In this document: positions 30,643 through 42,359 of the stretch, one piece after another
Position numbering within the stretch: the stretch's first letter is position 1
How the letters are laid out: every line of letters starts with the position of its first letter
DNA from: Swaminathania salitolerans
GTDB taxonomy: Bacteria > Pseudomonadota > Alphaproteobacteria > Acetobacterales > Acetobacteraceae
Strand: one strand, 5' to 3'
Assembly (NCBI RefSeq): GCF_025994315.1
Contig: NZ_BAQE01000003.1
DNA: 64,000 nt
Position numbers and translations under genes: made by a program
The notes under the pieces: model-generated
What the model saw: the letters and a program-made list of their open reading frames with translations, nothing else
Told to the model about the DNA's origin: nothing
Database searches by the model: none

Positions 30643-30793
30643 GGGCTGCCCCGGACAGGAGAGCCCCGAACGGGACAGCCCCGGGCAGGGCTACTCCCGA
30701 AAAGGCTGCTCCGGGGCAAAGCTGCTCCAGACAGGGCTGCTCCGGACAGGGCGGTTCAATAAGGGCGACGTCCGGGCAGGTTGATCCCGACCC
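30643..30793. repeat. Degenerate 15-bp tandem repeat, about ten copies
   Basis: Starting at 30643 the sequence runs as units of 15 bases with consensus GGGCTGCTCCGGACA: for example 30643-30657, 30658-30672, 30673-30687, 30688-30702, then 30119-type spacing continues with one extra base near 30718, and a near-perfect copy at 30734-30748. Later copies (to about 30793) are more diverged. There are no spacers between units. The array fills the gap between the OPT gene and the convergent coiled-coil gene. Confidence 0.8.
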
Positions 30794-30805
30794 GTTCCGT
30801 CGCTG

Positions 30806-31462
30806 TCAGTCCTTCCACCACTGGACGGGTTCCGGCTCCTGTCCGGTCGGATCGGCAAGTTCCACCCGACGCGGACGCCCGGGACCGCGTGCTCGCCGCG
30901 TTACCGCGTGGGCATCGGCCAGCGCGACATCGAGCTGACGACGCAGCATGAGCGCCTCTTCCCTGAGCTGGGTGATCTGGATCTGGGCTTCGTGCAGGAG
31001 CTGGGCGCTTTCGCGGCCTTTCTTCTCGAGCTCCGTGACATGAAGCTTTTCATGCATCAGATGGGTCTCGAGCGTACGCTGCTGTCCTTGCAGGTCGCTC
31101 AGCTCTCTTTGCACATCCTCGGCGCGGCGCTGTTCCAGACGGAGGAGATTACGCAGCCGGGACAGCTCCTCACCCTGATCTTCCCCGACGGTCACCGGTG
31201 CACGCATGGCCGCCCGCGAAGGCTGGTGATGCTCGACGACGACCTGCCCTTCCTGCACGAAACGACGACGGCGCTGATCGGATGATGGTTTCCGCTGCGT
31301 CGTTGCGGCGGATCGCTTGGCTGTACCCGATCCGAGACGCTCCAGCGCAAGACGCAGGGAATCTTCGCTGATTTCCGGGTCGGATCCTGGATCTTTTTCT
31401 GAAAAAGACAAGTTTATACCCACTATTTTAAGCCTAGGCCCAAGAAAATAAACGTAATGCAA
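30806..31462 (-). CDS. Coiled-coil protein of unknown function
   Basis: Up to 218 aa, not recognised. Residues about 40-90 are basic and disordered (RSAATTQRKPSSDQRRRRF). Residues about 95-190 form a clear heptad-rich coiled coil with many Leu, Glu, Gln and Arg (LSRLRNLLRLEQRRAEDVQ, then LREEALMLRRQLDVALADA). The tail RRARGPGRPRRVELAD contains an AT-hook-like GRPRR. No signal peptide. The start is unsure: a GTG at 31423 (VGINLSFSEKDP) may be more likely than the ATG at 31462. The AT-hook-like tail could suggest nucleic acid contact, but this is speculative. Confidence 0.6.
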   Translation of the reverse strand: MHYVYFLGPRLKIVGINLSFSEKDPGSDPEISEDSLRLALERLGSGTAKRSAATTQRKPSSDQRRRRFVQEGQVVVEHHQPSRAAMRAPVTVGEDQGEELSRLRNLLRLEQRRAEDVQRELSDLQGQQRTLETHLMHEKLHVTELEKKGRESAQLLHEAQIQITQLREEALMLRRQLDVALADAHAVTRRARGPGRPRRVELADPTGQEPEPVQWWKD

Positions 31463-31889
31463 GTAGACAGTGCGAAACGGAAATCCCGTTTTCCATGACT
31501 GTTGATTAATTCAAAACAGCCGAGACAGCTCTTCCTTTATCTCAACCCTCGTGGAATGTCACGCCCACACAAGCAAGACGTTAGCATGACATACTTATAA
31601 AAATGAGAGTTATACTTATGATTTCGGATGTAAAGATACATGAAATTTACAGGATAATACTTCTCACAAAATGACATTAGAGGCTGCTTTGTTATTTTAC
31701 TTGCTGAAAAAATGAGCACAGGTCATTTTATTGCCCATTATTCACGCTTTAGAAAGCATGATTGCGCGGCCACGCTCACGCGATCTTGTAACCGGATTCG
31801 GATAGCAGCGAGGGAGACTCACGATCAGGCCTCGATCCTGAAAACAGGACATCCCGGAAAACCGCGTCATCCGGGATGCTGCCCGCGCC
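31463..31889. other. 427-bp AT-rich gap
   Basis: Upstream region of the coiled-coil gene and downstream of the cobalamin adenosyltransferase gene. Base composition falls well below the neighbours between about 31410 and 31750. Short open frames (for example 31537-31719 on the - strand) lack ribosome sites and codon bias. No RNA gene fold was recognised. Confidence 0.5.
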
Positions 31890-32432
31890 TCAGCCCGTTT
31901 GTGCGGGCTGCCACAGCACATCCGCGCGCCCCCGGTCGTTTTCATGGCGCGCGAGAACGAAGAAATAATCGGACAGGCGATTGAGGATCATGACGACCGG
32001 ACCCAGACGCTCCTCCCCGATGGCGACGACGCGTCTCTCCGCGCGTCGCGTCACCGTCCGGGCCATATGCGCCCGACACGCAGCCTCCGTGCCGCCGGGA
32101 AGGACGAAGCTGGTCAGAGGAGACTGGGCCTCGCGCAGGGAAACGATCGCCCCTTCGAGCCATTCCAGTGCGTCTGCGAAACGGGCCGCATCGGCCTCGC
32201 GATCGGGCACACAGAGCAGCGCGCCCATATCGAAAAGGAGGTTCTGCACCTTCAACAGCTCGGATTGTGCGCAGGAGTGCAGCCTCACCAGTCCGACCGC
32301 TGCGTTCAGCTCGTCCAGCGTTCCCAGCGCCTCGATTTCGGCAGCGTCCTTGCGCAGGCGCGATCCGTCGGCGAGCGATGTCTCACCTCCATCCCCGCCC
32401 CGCGTCACGATCCGGTCGAGCCGAACGCTCAT
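31890..32432 (-). CDS. Cob(I)alamin adenosyltransferase, PduO/MMAB type
   Basis: Enzyme that transfers adenosyl from ATP to cob(I)alamin to make adenosylcobalamin. The 180-aa protein carries the ATP-binding start TRGGDGGETSLADGSRLRKD, then GTLDELNAAVGL, and the corrinoid-side helix motif RRAERRVV followed by LNRLSDYFFVLAR, all hallmarks of the PduO-type family. Its ATG overlaps the stop of the DUF4142 gene (ATGA). No cobalamin riboswitch is seen and no B12-dependent mutase gene is in the window. Confidence 0.94.
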   Translation of the reverse strand: MSVRLDRIVTRGGDGGETSLADGSRLRKDAAEIEALGTLDELNAAVGLVRLHSCAQSELLKVQNLLFDMGALLCVPDREADAARFADALEWLEGAIVSLREAQSPLTSFVLPGGTEAACRAHMARTVTRRAERRVVAIGEERLGPVVMILNRLSDYFFVLARHENDRGRADVLWQPAQTG

Positions 32433-32992
32433 CAGCGCGCGCTCTTGCCGTATTTGCGCGTCGAAAGCTGGGGAAGCCAGCTATAGGCCGAGGAGATCGA
32501 GCGCTGATCGAGTTTCTGCATGGCCGTCGCTGCCGCTTTCACATCGCTGTCCTTCGTCGTCGTATAGGTGGTCGTGATCACCGGCTGGACCGATTTCGCT
32601 TCCCGTTCCATGGCCTCGACATAGGCGCGATCGAAGGCGCGGCCGTGCAGCCCGGAGAGACGGTCGACGCGCTCCTGATCCTTGGCCATCAGCGTATCCG
32701 TCAGCGCCAGACCATGCTTGTCGGCGAGGCTTGCCAGGGTCTTGCGATGCGCCTCGTAATCCGTGGCGGATCTGGCCCCCAGAGCCTTCACGTCGGACGA
32801 ACGCGCATGATCGTCCGCGAGCTTGGCCATCGCCGCTTCGGTCAGATCGTGCTCATTGGCCTGTTGCAGGAATGCCGCGTCAGCCGTCGAGAAGGGCGCT
32901 GCCTTGGCCGGCAGAGGCGGAAGCTTCGGGTAGTCCGGCGTGCAGGCGCACAGCAGGAGCGTTGCGGCGCCGATCATCAATCCTGTTCTCAC
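32432..32992 (-). CDS. DUF4142 lipoprotein
   Basis: A 186-aa secreted protein. The GTG at 32992 has AGAGAGG about seven bases upstream and leads straight into a lipoprotein signal (GLMIGAATLLLCAC, Cys17). The mature helical domain (ADAAFLQQANEHDLTEAAMA and DYEAHRKTLASLADKHGLAL) is typical of DUF4142, a ferritin-like four-helix fold of unknown function. The longer open frame up to 33250 lacks family similarity and overlaps the divergent DUF423 gene. It is coupled to the adenosyltransferase by a four-base overlap. Confidence 0.82.
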   Translation of the reverse strand: MRTGLMIGAATLLLCACTPDYPKLPPLPAKAAPFSTADAAFLQQANEHDLTEAAMAKLADDHARSSDVKALGARSATDYEAHRKTLASLADKHGLALTDTLMAKDQERVDRLSGLHGRAFDRAYVEAMEREAKSVQPVITTTYTTTKDSDVKAAATAMQKLDQRSISSAYSWLPQLSTRKYGKSAR

Positions 32993-33094
32993 GTGCGAAC
33001 CTCTCTCTTTCTCATCATGGCCGATTGGATATAAGGACGCTGCGAGGGCTTGTCGCTCCTCGCGCTCCCGTTTCTCCGGAAGAGTGTCGCGCCC

Positions 33095-33496
33095 ATGGTG
33101 ATCTGGCAACGTCTGATTCTCGGTTTCTGCGGTCTCGGCGGATGTTCTGCCGTCATGCTTGCGGCTCTGTCCGCCCATCTGCCCGAAACGGCATTCATCG
33201 CGGGCGGTCGCGCAATGCTGGGTCGGGCCGTGAGCATGCTCATATGGCATGTTCTCGCCATGATGATCATCGCCTTCGCGGCGCGCCCACGCTTCTTCTG
33301 GGTTGCCCTGCCAATGGCGGCAGGCACATTCCTGTTCGTGGTCCCGGTTTCATGCCTTGCCCTGAAGGCCACCCACAGCGCCTTTCTCGCTCCGGTCGGC
33401 GGCACGATCCTCATGCTGGCCTGGCTGGGGCTGACAGTGCTCGCGCTGCTTCCTCAGCGGCGCAGCCTCGCCCACAGGACGAGCCCGACACCCTGA
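33095..33496 (+). CDS. DUF423 small membrane protein
   Basis: A 133-aa protein with four hydrophobic helices, beginning MVIWQRLILGFCGLGGCSAVM. The pattern AALSAHLP after helix 1 and the third and fourth helices (MAAGTFLFVVPVSCLAL; VGGTILMLAWLGLTVLALL) fit the DUF423 family. Function is unknown. GGAAGAG lies ten bases before the chosen ATG. Its 3' end overlaps the convergent gene by 43 bp. Confidence 0.75.
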   Translation: MVIWQRLILGFCGLGGCSAVMLAALSAHLPETAFIAGGRAMLGRAVSMLIWHVLAMMIIAFAARPRFFWVALPMAAGTFLFVVPVSCLALKATHSAFLAPVGGTILMLAWLGLTVLALLPQRRSLAHRTSPTP

Positions 33497-33798
33497 ACGA
33501 CCAGCGCGAGACAGAAGCAGACCATCATGATCCCGATCAGGATCATCTGTTCGCGCCCGAGACTGCTCTGTATGCCGAACCAGTCGTAAAGCGTCTGCCA
33601 GGCCGATGTCCCGGCAAGATATTGCACGCCATGCATGAGCGGCGGCAGAGCCCGGATACAGAAAGCGAACGCCAGGGTAAGCAGCACCAGGGTCAGCGTC
33701 CGCAGGAGCGTCGCCCGGACGGTCACCTCCCCGGGAGGGACACCGGTTGGGGTACCGGACTGGGCACCGGTTGTGTTCGATCGTTTACGCAAGGACAC
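33454..33798 (-). CDS. Small two-helix membrane protein, unknown
   Basis: A 114-aa protein with two hydrophobic helices (LRTLTLVLLTLAFAFCIRAL and MILIGIMMVCFCLALVVQGVG) separated by a soluble loop, ending in basic RLRR. The GTG at 33798 was chosen because GGAGAGG stands five bases upstream; an ATG at 33840 is in frame too. Not recognised as a known family. It is divergent from the thioredoxin-like gene and its tail overlaps the DUF423 gene. Confidence 0.65.
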   Translation of the reverse strand: MSLRKRSNTTGAQSGTPTGVPPGEVTVRATLLRTLTLVLLTLAFAFCIRALPPLMHGVQYLAGTSAWQTLYDWFGIQSSLGREQMILIGIMMVCFCLALVVQGVGLVLWARLRR

Positions 33799-33944
33799 CT
33801 TATCCTCTCCGGTCTTTCCTTCGGATGGGAAATATTTCATACTCTGACAGACTTTGGAACATCCGCCATTATCCTGCCTGCGCGCGCGCCCGCGCTGACC
33901 GATTTCCGCCCCCCCCGAATTCCACACCCGGAAAGGCCCCTATC

Positions 33945-34478
33945 GTGCTGCATCGCAAACTCGGCATCCTGGCTTCGCTCGGTATCGCACTCTCGGGCAT
34001 GACTTCCCTCGCTGGCGCGGCACCCGCCGGGGACAATCCTCCTTCGCCCCCCGTTCTGGACAGCGACACGAGCATCGCACCGGCCAGGGACGTTTATCCT
34101 GACGTCGCTCTCGCTAAGACACAGGTTTCGGAAGCCTTCAAAACCGCGGCGCAATCCCATCGCAAGGTGCTGCTCGATTTCGGCGGGAACTGGTGCCCTG
34201 ACTGCCGTATGCTGGCAGGCGTCTTCAACCAGCCTTCGGTCAACCAGTGGCTGGAGTCGCAATTCGTCATCGTCCCGGTCAATGTCGGGCATATCGACCG
34301 GAATCTCGATCTTGCCAGACAATACGGCGTGACGATCACCGAAGTGCCTACGGTGCTGATCGTCACGGCGGGCGGCAAGTTGCTGAATCCGGATGGCACC
34401 ACCACACTGGGTCACGCCCGTGCCATGTCGCCCCAGGCCGTGCTGACGCTGCTGGATCAGTGGAATCGCCGGAACTAG
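33945..34478 (+). CDS. Exported thioredoxin-fold protein
   Basis: A 177-aa protein with a signal peptide (KLGILASLGIALSGMTSLAGA) and a thioredoxin domain. The redox motif is WCPDC (Cys84 and Cys87), after LLDFGGNWCPDC, and a cis-proline element EVPTVLIV follows near residue 135. The layout resembles thioredoxin_7/DsbD-gamma-like proteins acting in the periplasm. The GTG start has GGAAAGG eight bases upstream; the longer open frame from 33747 has no signal peptide and is rejected. Partner is unknown. Confidence 0.82.
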   Translation: MLHRKLGILASLGIALSGMTSLAGAAPAGDNPPSPPVLDSDTSIAPARDVYPDVALAKTQVSEAFKTAAQSHRKVLLDFGGNWCPDCRMLAGVFNQPSVNQWLESQFVIVPVNVGHIDRNLDLARQYGVTITEVPTVLIVTAGGKLLNPDGTTTLGHARAMSPQAVLTLLDQWNRRN

Positions 34479-34609
34479 AACCGCCAGAGCCCTGCCGGGA
34501 ACGCGCGGGCCTATACCGTTCCCCCGAACAGGGCGCTGAAACCGGCGATACGCTCCCCCCGGCCGGAGCGAAATCCGTCCCGTCCGGGAGATGAGGCGGG
34601 CGGCGGGGC

Positions 34610-36292
34610 TCAGCTCATCAGGATCTGCTCGGCCTCATCGACGCTCTCGGCCAGTGCGCCCTCGGCGAACGGCACCGTAAGCCCGGCCTCCTCGACCAGA
34701 CGACAGAACGGGCGGCTTCCTCCTGCCGCGCAGAGAGACCGGTAGATATCCATCGCACGCGGCGCGTCGACCTGACCGATCAGCCAGAGTTGCAGGGCGA
34801 CGCACAGAGCCAGCGTATAGTCGATGTAATAGAACGGCGCCTCATAGATGTGACGCTGGGCCTGCCAGCGCGCCCCCCGGGCGGGATAGGACAGATCGCC
34901 CCAGTCACGCCAGGGCATGTAATGCCGCTCCAGACGCTGCCAGGTCGCGTGGCGCTCCGCCGGGCTCATATCGGGCCGTGCATAGATCTCGTGCTGGAAG
35001 TGATCCACGCACGCGCCATATGGCAGAAAGCACAGGCTCTCCGTCAGATGCAGCCTGCGATACCGATCGGCTCCCCCCTCCTCGACGAGCCCGTCGATTT
35101 CGGGCCAAGAGAGGAATTCGAGACCCATCGAGTGGATCTCGGCCGCTTCCATGGTCGGCCACAAACTGTCGAAGGCCGGAAGATCGCGGCTTTTCCAGTT
35201 CTGGTATGCGTGACCCATTTCATGGGTAAAGACGCCGATATCCCCGTGAGTGCCATTGAAATTCGCGAAGATGAACGGGGTGCCGTTCGACGGGAAGGAC
35301 GTGCAGAATCCGCCATCGGCCTTGCCCGGGCGGTTCTCGAGATCGAGATACCGTCCTTGCACCATCGCGTCGAAAAAGGCAGCCAGCTCGCCGGTCTCAT
35401 CGAGCTTCGCAAACATCTCGGCCGCACGCGCGAGCATGACCGGGACGTTCCCGGCAGGCGCCGGATTTCCGGCAGGATCGACAAGCGCCTCGTCCCATGC
35501 CTTCACGCGGTCCCATCCCATCTCGAGCTGGCGCCTCTGGAGCAGGGCCTGCACGAGCGGCGTGACATGGGTTGCAATCTGCTCGCGAAAGCCCGCCACA
35601 TCACGCGGGGTATAATCCGTCCGGCGCATCCGCCGGTAGCCGAGCTCGGTATAGGACGAGAAGCCGAGCGTACGGGCCATCTCGGTGCGCAGGCGGACGA
35701 GAGCATCGAATATGCCATCGAGCGCCGCACTTTGGGATTCGTAGAACTCCCAGCGCGCCGCATCCGCGTCATGACGGGTCTGACGATCGGGCTCCTGCTG
35801 GAAAGGCTCCAGCCCCGAGAGGTTGTATATGGCCCCGCGAAACGGAATTTCGGCTTTCGCCAGAAGCGCCGTGTATTCGGAACACAGACGGGCTTCTTCC
35901 GCCAGAAGCGGTTCGATCCGGTCATCGAACGTCGTGATGTCGGTATCCCATAACGCCAGCACATAGGCGTCGATATATCGGGCGGCCTGGTCTCTCCGTT
36001 CGAGAAAGCGACGCTTGACCCCGGTCTCCAGACCGGTGACGAAAGGGGTCAGCCGGTCGGCAAGATCGCGTGCGGCGATATATCCGGGGTGTTTCGTGTC
36101 CTGCGAGAAACGCAGCCCCGCCAGCGAGGCCCAGGATTCATAGGCGCGCCGCTGACGATCGAACAGATCGAGCGCCTGGGGAAGATCGTCGGCGTCTATC
36201 GCGGCATGAATGGCGGCGTACTCCGCCTCGAGCGCATCGCGCTCCGGCGTCGGGAAATCGAGCGTCCGGAAATCGGGAAAGGATGTGATCAT
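34610..36292 (-). CDS. pepF: Oligoendopeptidase F (M3 family)
   Basis: Cytoplasmic zinc metallopeptidase cutting short peptides. The HExxH motif is HEMGH at residues 357-361 and the third zinc ligand is Glu385 in EAAEIHSM. The helical N-terminal half and the C-terminal DYTLALCVALQLW segment fit the M3B clan (PepF/PepF-like). Length 560 aa is usual. It converges on the thioredoxin-like gene and is followed on the same strand (upstream) by two aminotransferase genes 36 bp away. Confidence 0.92.
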   Translation of the reverse strand: MITSFPDFRTLDFPTPERDALEAEYAAIHAAIDADDLPQALDLFDRQRRAYESWASLAGLRFSQDTKHPGYIAARDLADRLTPFVTGLETGVKRRFLERRDQAARYIDAYVLALWDTDITTFDDRIEPLLAEEARLCSEYTALLAKAEIPFRGAIYNLSGLEPFQQEPDRQTRHDADAARWEFYESQSAALDGIFDALVRLRTEMARTLGFSSYTELGYRRMRRTDYTPRDVAGFREQIATHVTPLVQALLQRRQLEMGWDRVKAWDEALVDPAGNPAPAGNVPVMLARAAEMFAKLDETGELAAFFDAMVQGRYLDLENRPGKADGGFCTSFPSNGTPFIFANFNGTHGDIGVFTHEMGHAYQNWKSRDLPAFDSLWPTMEAAEIHSMGLEFLSWPEIDGLVEEGGADRYRRLHLTESLCFLPYGACVDHFQHEIYARPDMSPAERHATWQRLERHYMPWRDWGDLSYPARGARWQAQRHIYEAPFYYIDYTLALCVALQLWLIGQVDAPRAMDIYRSLCAAGGSRPFCRLVEEAGLTVPFAEGALAESVDEAEQILMS

Positions 36293-36328
36293 GCCCGCAT
36301 GGTCGCATCCCGCGCGGGAGGCGTAAAG

Positions 36329-37534
36329 TCAGCGGAGCGCCGAGAGGAACCGCTCCAGACGCGTACAGGCCTCCGCAAGGATCTCATCCGATGCCGCGAA
36401 GGAGAGCCGCAGGTGACCGGGCTGCCCGAAAGCGCTTCCGGGCACGACACTCACATGCGCTTCCTCGAGCAAGGCTTCTGCGAAATCCCGATCGCTCGCC
36501 AGACTGCGCCCCGCAGCGCTTTGCTTCCCCAGCGCCGCCGCAATGCCGGGAAAGGCGTAGAAGGCACCGTCCGGCATCGCACAGCTCACATAATCCATGG
36601 CCCTGAGCGCCGGAACGACGATATCCCGCCGCCGCCTATAGGTCTCGCGCATCGCATCGCGTTGCGCGACCGGGGAGGACAATGCCGCAACGGCACCGGC
36701 CTGAGCGAGGGTGCATACGCCCGAGGTCGCATTGCTCTGGATGCTGGTCATGGCCGCAATGAGCGGTCGTGCGCCGCCGCAGAACCCGACGCGCCATCCC
36801 GTCATCGCATAAGCCTTGGCCATACCGTTGATCGTCAGGATACGGTCCCTGAGATCCGGAGCGACCGACGCCAGAGAGACATGAGCGCGCCCGTCGAAGG
36901 TCAGATGCTCGTAGATCTCATCGGCCATGACGAGCACATGCGGCGCATCGCGCAAAACGGCAGCAATCGCCTCGAGATCGTCGCGCTCGAGAATGGCACC
37001 GCTCGGATTATTGGGGAAATTGAGCACGAGCCAACGCGTGCGCGGCGAGATCGCGGCACGAAGCGCCTCGGCCTTCAGGCGGAATCGCTCGCTTTCCCGG
37101 CAAGGCACCGGCACCGTGACGCCCCCCATCATCTGCGCGATGATGGGATAGCTCACCCAGTAGGGCACGGGCACGATCACCTCGTCACCCGGGTCTATGG
37201 TCGCGGCAAAAGCGTTGTAGATGAGCTGCTTGCCGCCATTGCCGATCAGGATTTCCTCAGGCGCGTAGCTCAGCCCGTTTTCATCGAGAAACTTCCGGGC
37301 AACCGCCGCCTTGAGCGCGGGCTGACCGCCGACGGGCGGATATTTCGTATCGCCACGCAACCCGGCCTGACAGGCCGCCTCCACCGCCTCGGGCGGGGAG
37401 GGAAAATCGGGCTCGCCCAGTGCCAGCGAGATCACGTCGATTCCGGCAGCGCGCAGAGCGCGCGCCTTGGCAGACATGGCAATGGTCGCAGGCTGCGGCA
37501 GGCCCTGCAGGCGCTGCGCGAGACGCAGATCCAT
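36329..37534 (-). CDS. Class I aminotransferase (aspartate aminotransferase-like), copy 1
   Basis: PLP-dependent aminotransferase of 401 aa. The PLP lysine is in [15 protein letters not shown], the cofactor-anchoring region is NFPNNPSGA and ADEIYEH, and the substrate carboxylate Arg is in HLRLSFAA. Members of this subgroup act on aspartate, sometimes also on prephenate or aromatic substrates. It lies four bases after its paralogue at 37539-38741 and shares the same frame of motifs throughout, so the pair arose by tandem duplication. Specificity is not decided. Confidence 0.88.
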   Translation of the reverse strand: MDLRLAQRLQGLPQPATIAMSAKARALRAAGIDVISLALGEPDFPSPPEAVEAACQAGLRGDTKYPPVGGQPALKAAVARKFLDENGLSYAPEEILIGNGGKQLIYNAFAATIDPGDEVIVPVPYWVSYPIIAQMMGGVTVPVPCRESERFRLKAEALRAAISPRTRWLVLNFPNNPSGAILERDDLEAIAAVLRDAPHVLVMADEIYEHLTFDGRAHVSLASVAPDLRDRILTINGMAKAYAMTGWRVGFCGGARPLIAAMTSIQSNATSGVCTLAQAGAVAALSSPVAQRDAMRETYRRRRDIVVPALRAMDYVSCAMPDGAFYAFPGIAAALGKQSAAGRSLASDRDFAEALLEEAHVSVVPGSAFGQPGHLRLSFAASDEILAEACTRLERFLSALR

Positions 37535-37538
37535 CGCC

Positions 37539-39864
<2,326 letters not shown>

Positions 39865-39868
<4 letters not shown>

Positions 39869-40500
39869 GAGGCATCCTCCATCACGATATTGGGTCTCCA
39901 GCTTTCTTCCAGGGCACGCTTGCGCTCGAAACCGGCAATTGCCGTTTCATGCTGAAGGGTCTGACCGATATCGTCCAGCCCCTCGATCAGCATATGCTTG
40001 CGGAAGCCATCGACCTCGAACGCCACGCTCGAGCCATCCGGCCGATGGATGCACTGGGCCTGAAGATCGACCGTAAGGCGGGCATTGCTCCCGAGAGCTG
40101 CGTCTTCCATGAGTGCCTCGCAGATCTCGCGCGGCAGTCTTATCGGCAGGATGCCGTTCTTGAAGCAGTTATTGAAGAAGATATCGGCAAAGCTCGGCGC
40201 GATCACGCAGCGGATTCCGAAATCCAGCAGCGCCCAGGGCGCATGTTCACGAGAGGAACCGCAGCCGAAATTGTCGAGCGTGACGAGGATCTCGGCATGA
40301 CGATAGGGTTCGCGGTTCAGGACGAAATCGGGGTTTTCGGAGCCATCGTCGTTATAACGCTGCGCGGCAAAGGCATTCTTGCCGAGGCCGCTACGCTGGA
40401 TGGTCTTGAGAAAACGCGCCGGAATGATCTGGTCGGTGTCGATATTCTCGGCGGGCATGGGGGCTGCCACAGCCGTGAGGGTCGTGAACCTGTCCATCAT
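39865..40500 (-). CDS. leuD: 3-isopropylmalate dehydratase small subunit
   Basis: Small subunit of the LeuCD isomerase, swivelling domain. The 211 aa include [17 protein letters not shown], the loop [14 protein letters not shown] and [17 protein letters not shown], all family hallmarks. Two adjacent ATGs overlap the leuC stop; the first (40500) has GGGAG five bases upstream. The longer open frame is antisense-like extension into leuC and is not used. Confidence 0.96.
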
Positions 40501-41897
40501 ACCATCTCCCGTACATCGACAAAGCAGCCGGACACCGCCGCGGCTGCCGCCATGGCTGGCGAGCACAGATGCGTGCGCCCCCCGGGTCCCTGACGCCCCT
40601 CGAAATTGCGGTTCGAGGTCGAGGCGCAGCGCTGGCCCGCGGTCAGCCTGTCCGGGTTCATGCCCAGACACATCGAGCATCCGGCCTCGCGCCATTCAAA
40701 CCCGGCTTCAACGAAGATCCGGTCCAGCCCCTCGGCCTCGGCGGCCGCCTTCACATGGCCCGATCCCGGCACGACCATGGCGCGTACGCCCGGTGCCACA
40801 TGACGGCCTCTGGCAATGGCGGCAGCGGAACGAAGATCCTCGATGCGGCTGTTGGTGCAGGAGCCGATGAAGGCCACGTCGATCCGGGTCCCGGCGATCT
40901 TCTGACCGGCTTCGAGACCCATGTAATCGAGCATGCGCTGTACCTGACGCGCCCGGGCGGGGTCGCTGAATCCCGCGGGGTCGGGCACGACGCCATCGAT
41001 GCCGATCACGTCTTCGGGGCTCGTGCCCCAGGTCAGACTGGGCTGGATCGAGGCGGCATCGAGCGTGACTTCCGTGTCGAACACGGCATCGTCATCGGTT
41101 GCCAGCGTACGCCAATAGGCGCAGGCCTTTTCGAAATCATCGCCCTTGGGGGCGAAGCGGCGGCCCTCGATATAGGCGAAGGTTGTCTCGTCGGGCGCGA
41201 TCAGCCCGGCGCGCGCACCGGCTTCGATAGACATGTTGCACAGCGTCATGCGTCCTGCCATGTCGAGCGCGCGAATGGCGTCTCCGGCAAATTCCATCAC
41301 GTGACCGGTGCCGCCGGCGGTGCCGATCTTGCCGATGATCGCCAGCATGATGTCTTTTGCCGTCACGCCGGGACCGACCTGGCCAGACACCGTGATGCGC
41401 ATGTTTCTGGCAGGCTTCTGCAGCAGGGTCTGGGTCGCCATGACATGCTCGACCTCGGAGGTCCCGATACCGAAGGCCAGAGCCCCCATGGCACCATGGG
41501 TCGAGGTATGGCTGTCGCCACAGACGATCGTCATGCCGGGAAGGGAAATGCCCTGTTCGGGCCCCACCACATGCACGATTCCCTGGTCTTTCGAGCGCAG
41601 CCTGAAATAGGGGACGCCGAATTCGGCGACGTTCTTTTCCAGCGTTTCGATCTGGAGCCGGGATTCCGGCTCCTCGATCGGCAGCGAGCGGTCCGAGGTC
41701 GGCACGTTGTGATCGACCACGGCAACCGTCGCATCCGGGCGGCGCAGGCGACGCCCGGACATCCTCAGGCCTTCGAAGGCCTGGGGACTCGTCACCTCAT
41801 GAAGAAGGTGCCGGTCTATGTAGAGAATACAGGTGCCGTCCGGGAGGCGTTCGACCACATGGTCATCCCAGATCTTATCGAACAATGTTCGCGCCAC
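40497..41897 (-). CDS. leuC: 3-isopropylmalate dehydratase large subunit
   Basis: Catalytic [4Fe-4S] subunit that converts 2-isopropylmalate to 3-isopropylmalate. The 466-aa protein opens with [14 protein letters not shown] and has [16 protein letters not shown], the cluster cysteines in [11 protein letters not shown] and [10 protein letters not shown]. The start is GTG with a perfect AAGGAG at 41904-41909, six bases upstream; the open frame to 42083 is spurious since it reaches into rplS. It is the first gene of leuCDB. Confidence 0.97.
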   Translation of the reverse strand: MARTLFDKIWDDHVVERLPDGTCILYIDRHLLHEVTSPQAFEGLRMSGRRLRRPDATVAVVDHNVPTSDRSLPIEEPESRLQIETLEKNVAEFGVPYFRLRSKDQGIVHVVGPEQGISLPGMTIVCGDSHTSTHGAMGALAFGIGTSEVEHVMATQTLLQKPARNMRITVSGQVGPGVTAKDIMLAIIGKIGTAGGTGHVMEFAGDAIRALDMAGRMTLCNMSIEAGARAGLIAPDETTFAYIEGRRFAPKGDDFEKACAYWRTLATDDDAVFDTEVTLDAASIQPSLTWGTSPEDVIGIDGVVPDPAGFSDPARARQVQRMLDYMGLEAGQKIAGTRIDVAFIGSCTNSRIEDLRSAAAIARGRHVAPGVRAMVVPGSGHVKAAAEAEGLDRIFVEAGFEWREAGCSMCLGMNPDRLTAGQRCASTSNRNFEGRQGPGGRTHLCSPAMAAAAAVSGCFVDVREMV

Positions 41898-41955
41898 CTT
41901 ACTCTCCTTTGTCTTGACTACCTGTCTGCGAAACGGTCGGACTGCCCTGACAGAG

Positions 41956-42336
41956 TCAGGATGCAGCCTTGGCCGTGTCGCGGGGACGCTCGGCGATACG
42001 GGCCGACTTGCCGCTGCGCTCGCGCAGGTAATACAGCTTCGCACGACGCACCTTGCCGCGACGGACGACGGTGATCTCCGCAATGCTCGGGGAATAGAGC
42101 GGGAAGATACGCTCGACGCCTTCGCCGTTCGAGATCTTGCGAACGGTGAAGTTGCTGTTCAGACCCTTGTTCGAACGCGCGATCACGACGCCCTCATAAG
42201 CCTGGACGCGCTCGCGCGTGCCTTCGACGACGCGCACGCCGACGCGCACGGTGTCACCGGCCTGGAAATCGGGAACCGCGCGGGCGGTGCTCAGACGCTC
42301 GATTTCGCGCGCCTCATACTGCTGGATAATGTTCAT
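41956..42336 (-). CDS. rplS: 50S ribosomal protein L19
   Basis: Ribosomal protein at the 30S-50S interface. The 126 aa contain [20 protein letters not shown], the hallmark [14 protein letters not shown] and [24 protein letters not shown] ending with SGKSARI. The ATG has GGGAGAG about six bases upstream. It closes the rpsP-rimM-trmD-rplS set, 58 bp before leuC. Confidence 0.97.
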   Translation of the reverse strand: MNIIQQYEAREIERLSTARAVPDFQAGDTVRVGVRVVEGTRERVQAYEGVVIARSNKGLNSNFTVRKISNGEGVERIFPLYSPSIAEITVVRRGKVRRAKLYYLRERSGKSARIAERPRDTAKAAS

Positions 42337-42359
42337 GTTACTCTCCCAGAATCGAAAAC

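Noticed and set aside
30643..30793. Possible CRISPR array
   Set aside because: Units are contiguous 15-mers with no unique spacers and no cas genes nearby.
31537..31719. 60-codon - strand frame in the AT-rich gap
   Set aside because: AT-rich random-like composition, no Shine-Dalgarno, no similarity seen.
31463..31889. Cobalamin riboswitch near the adenosyltransferase
   Set aside because: This gap is downstream of that gene (both on the - strand), and no B12-box pattern was seen upstream of the DUF4142 gene either.
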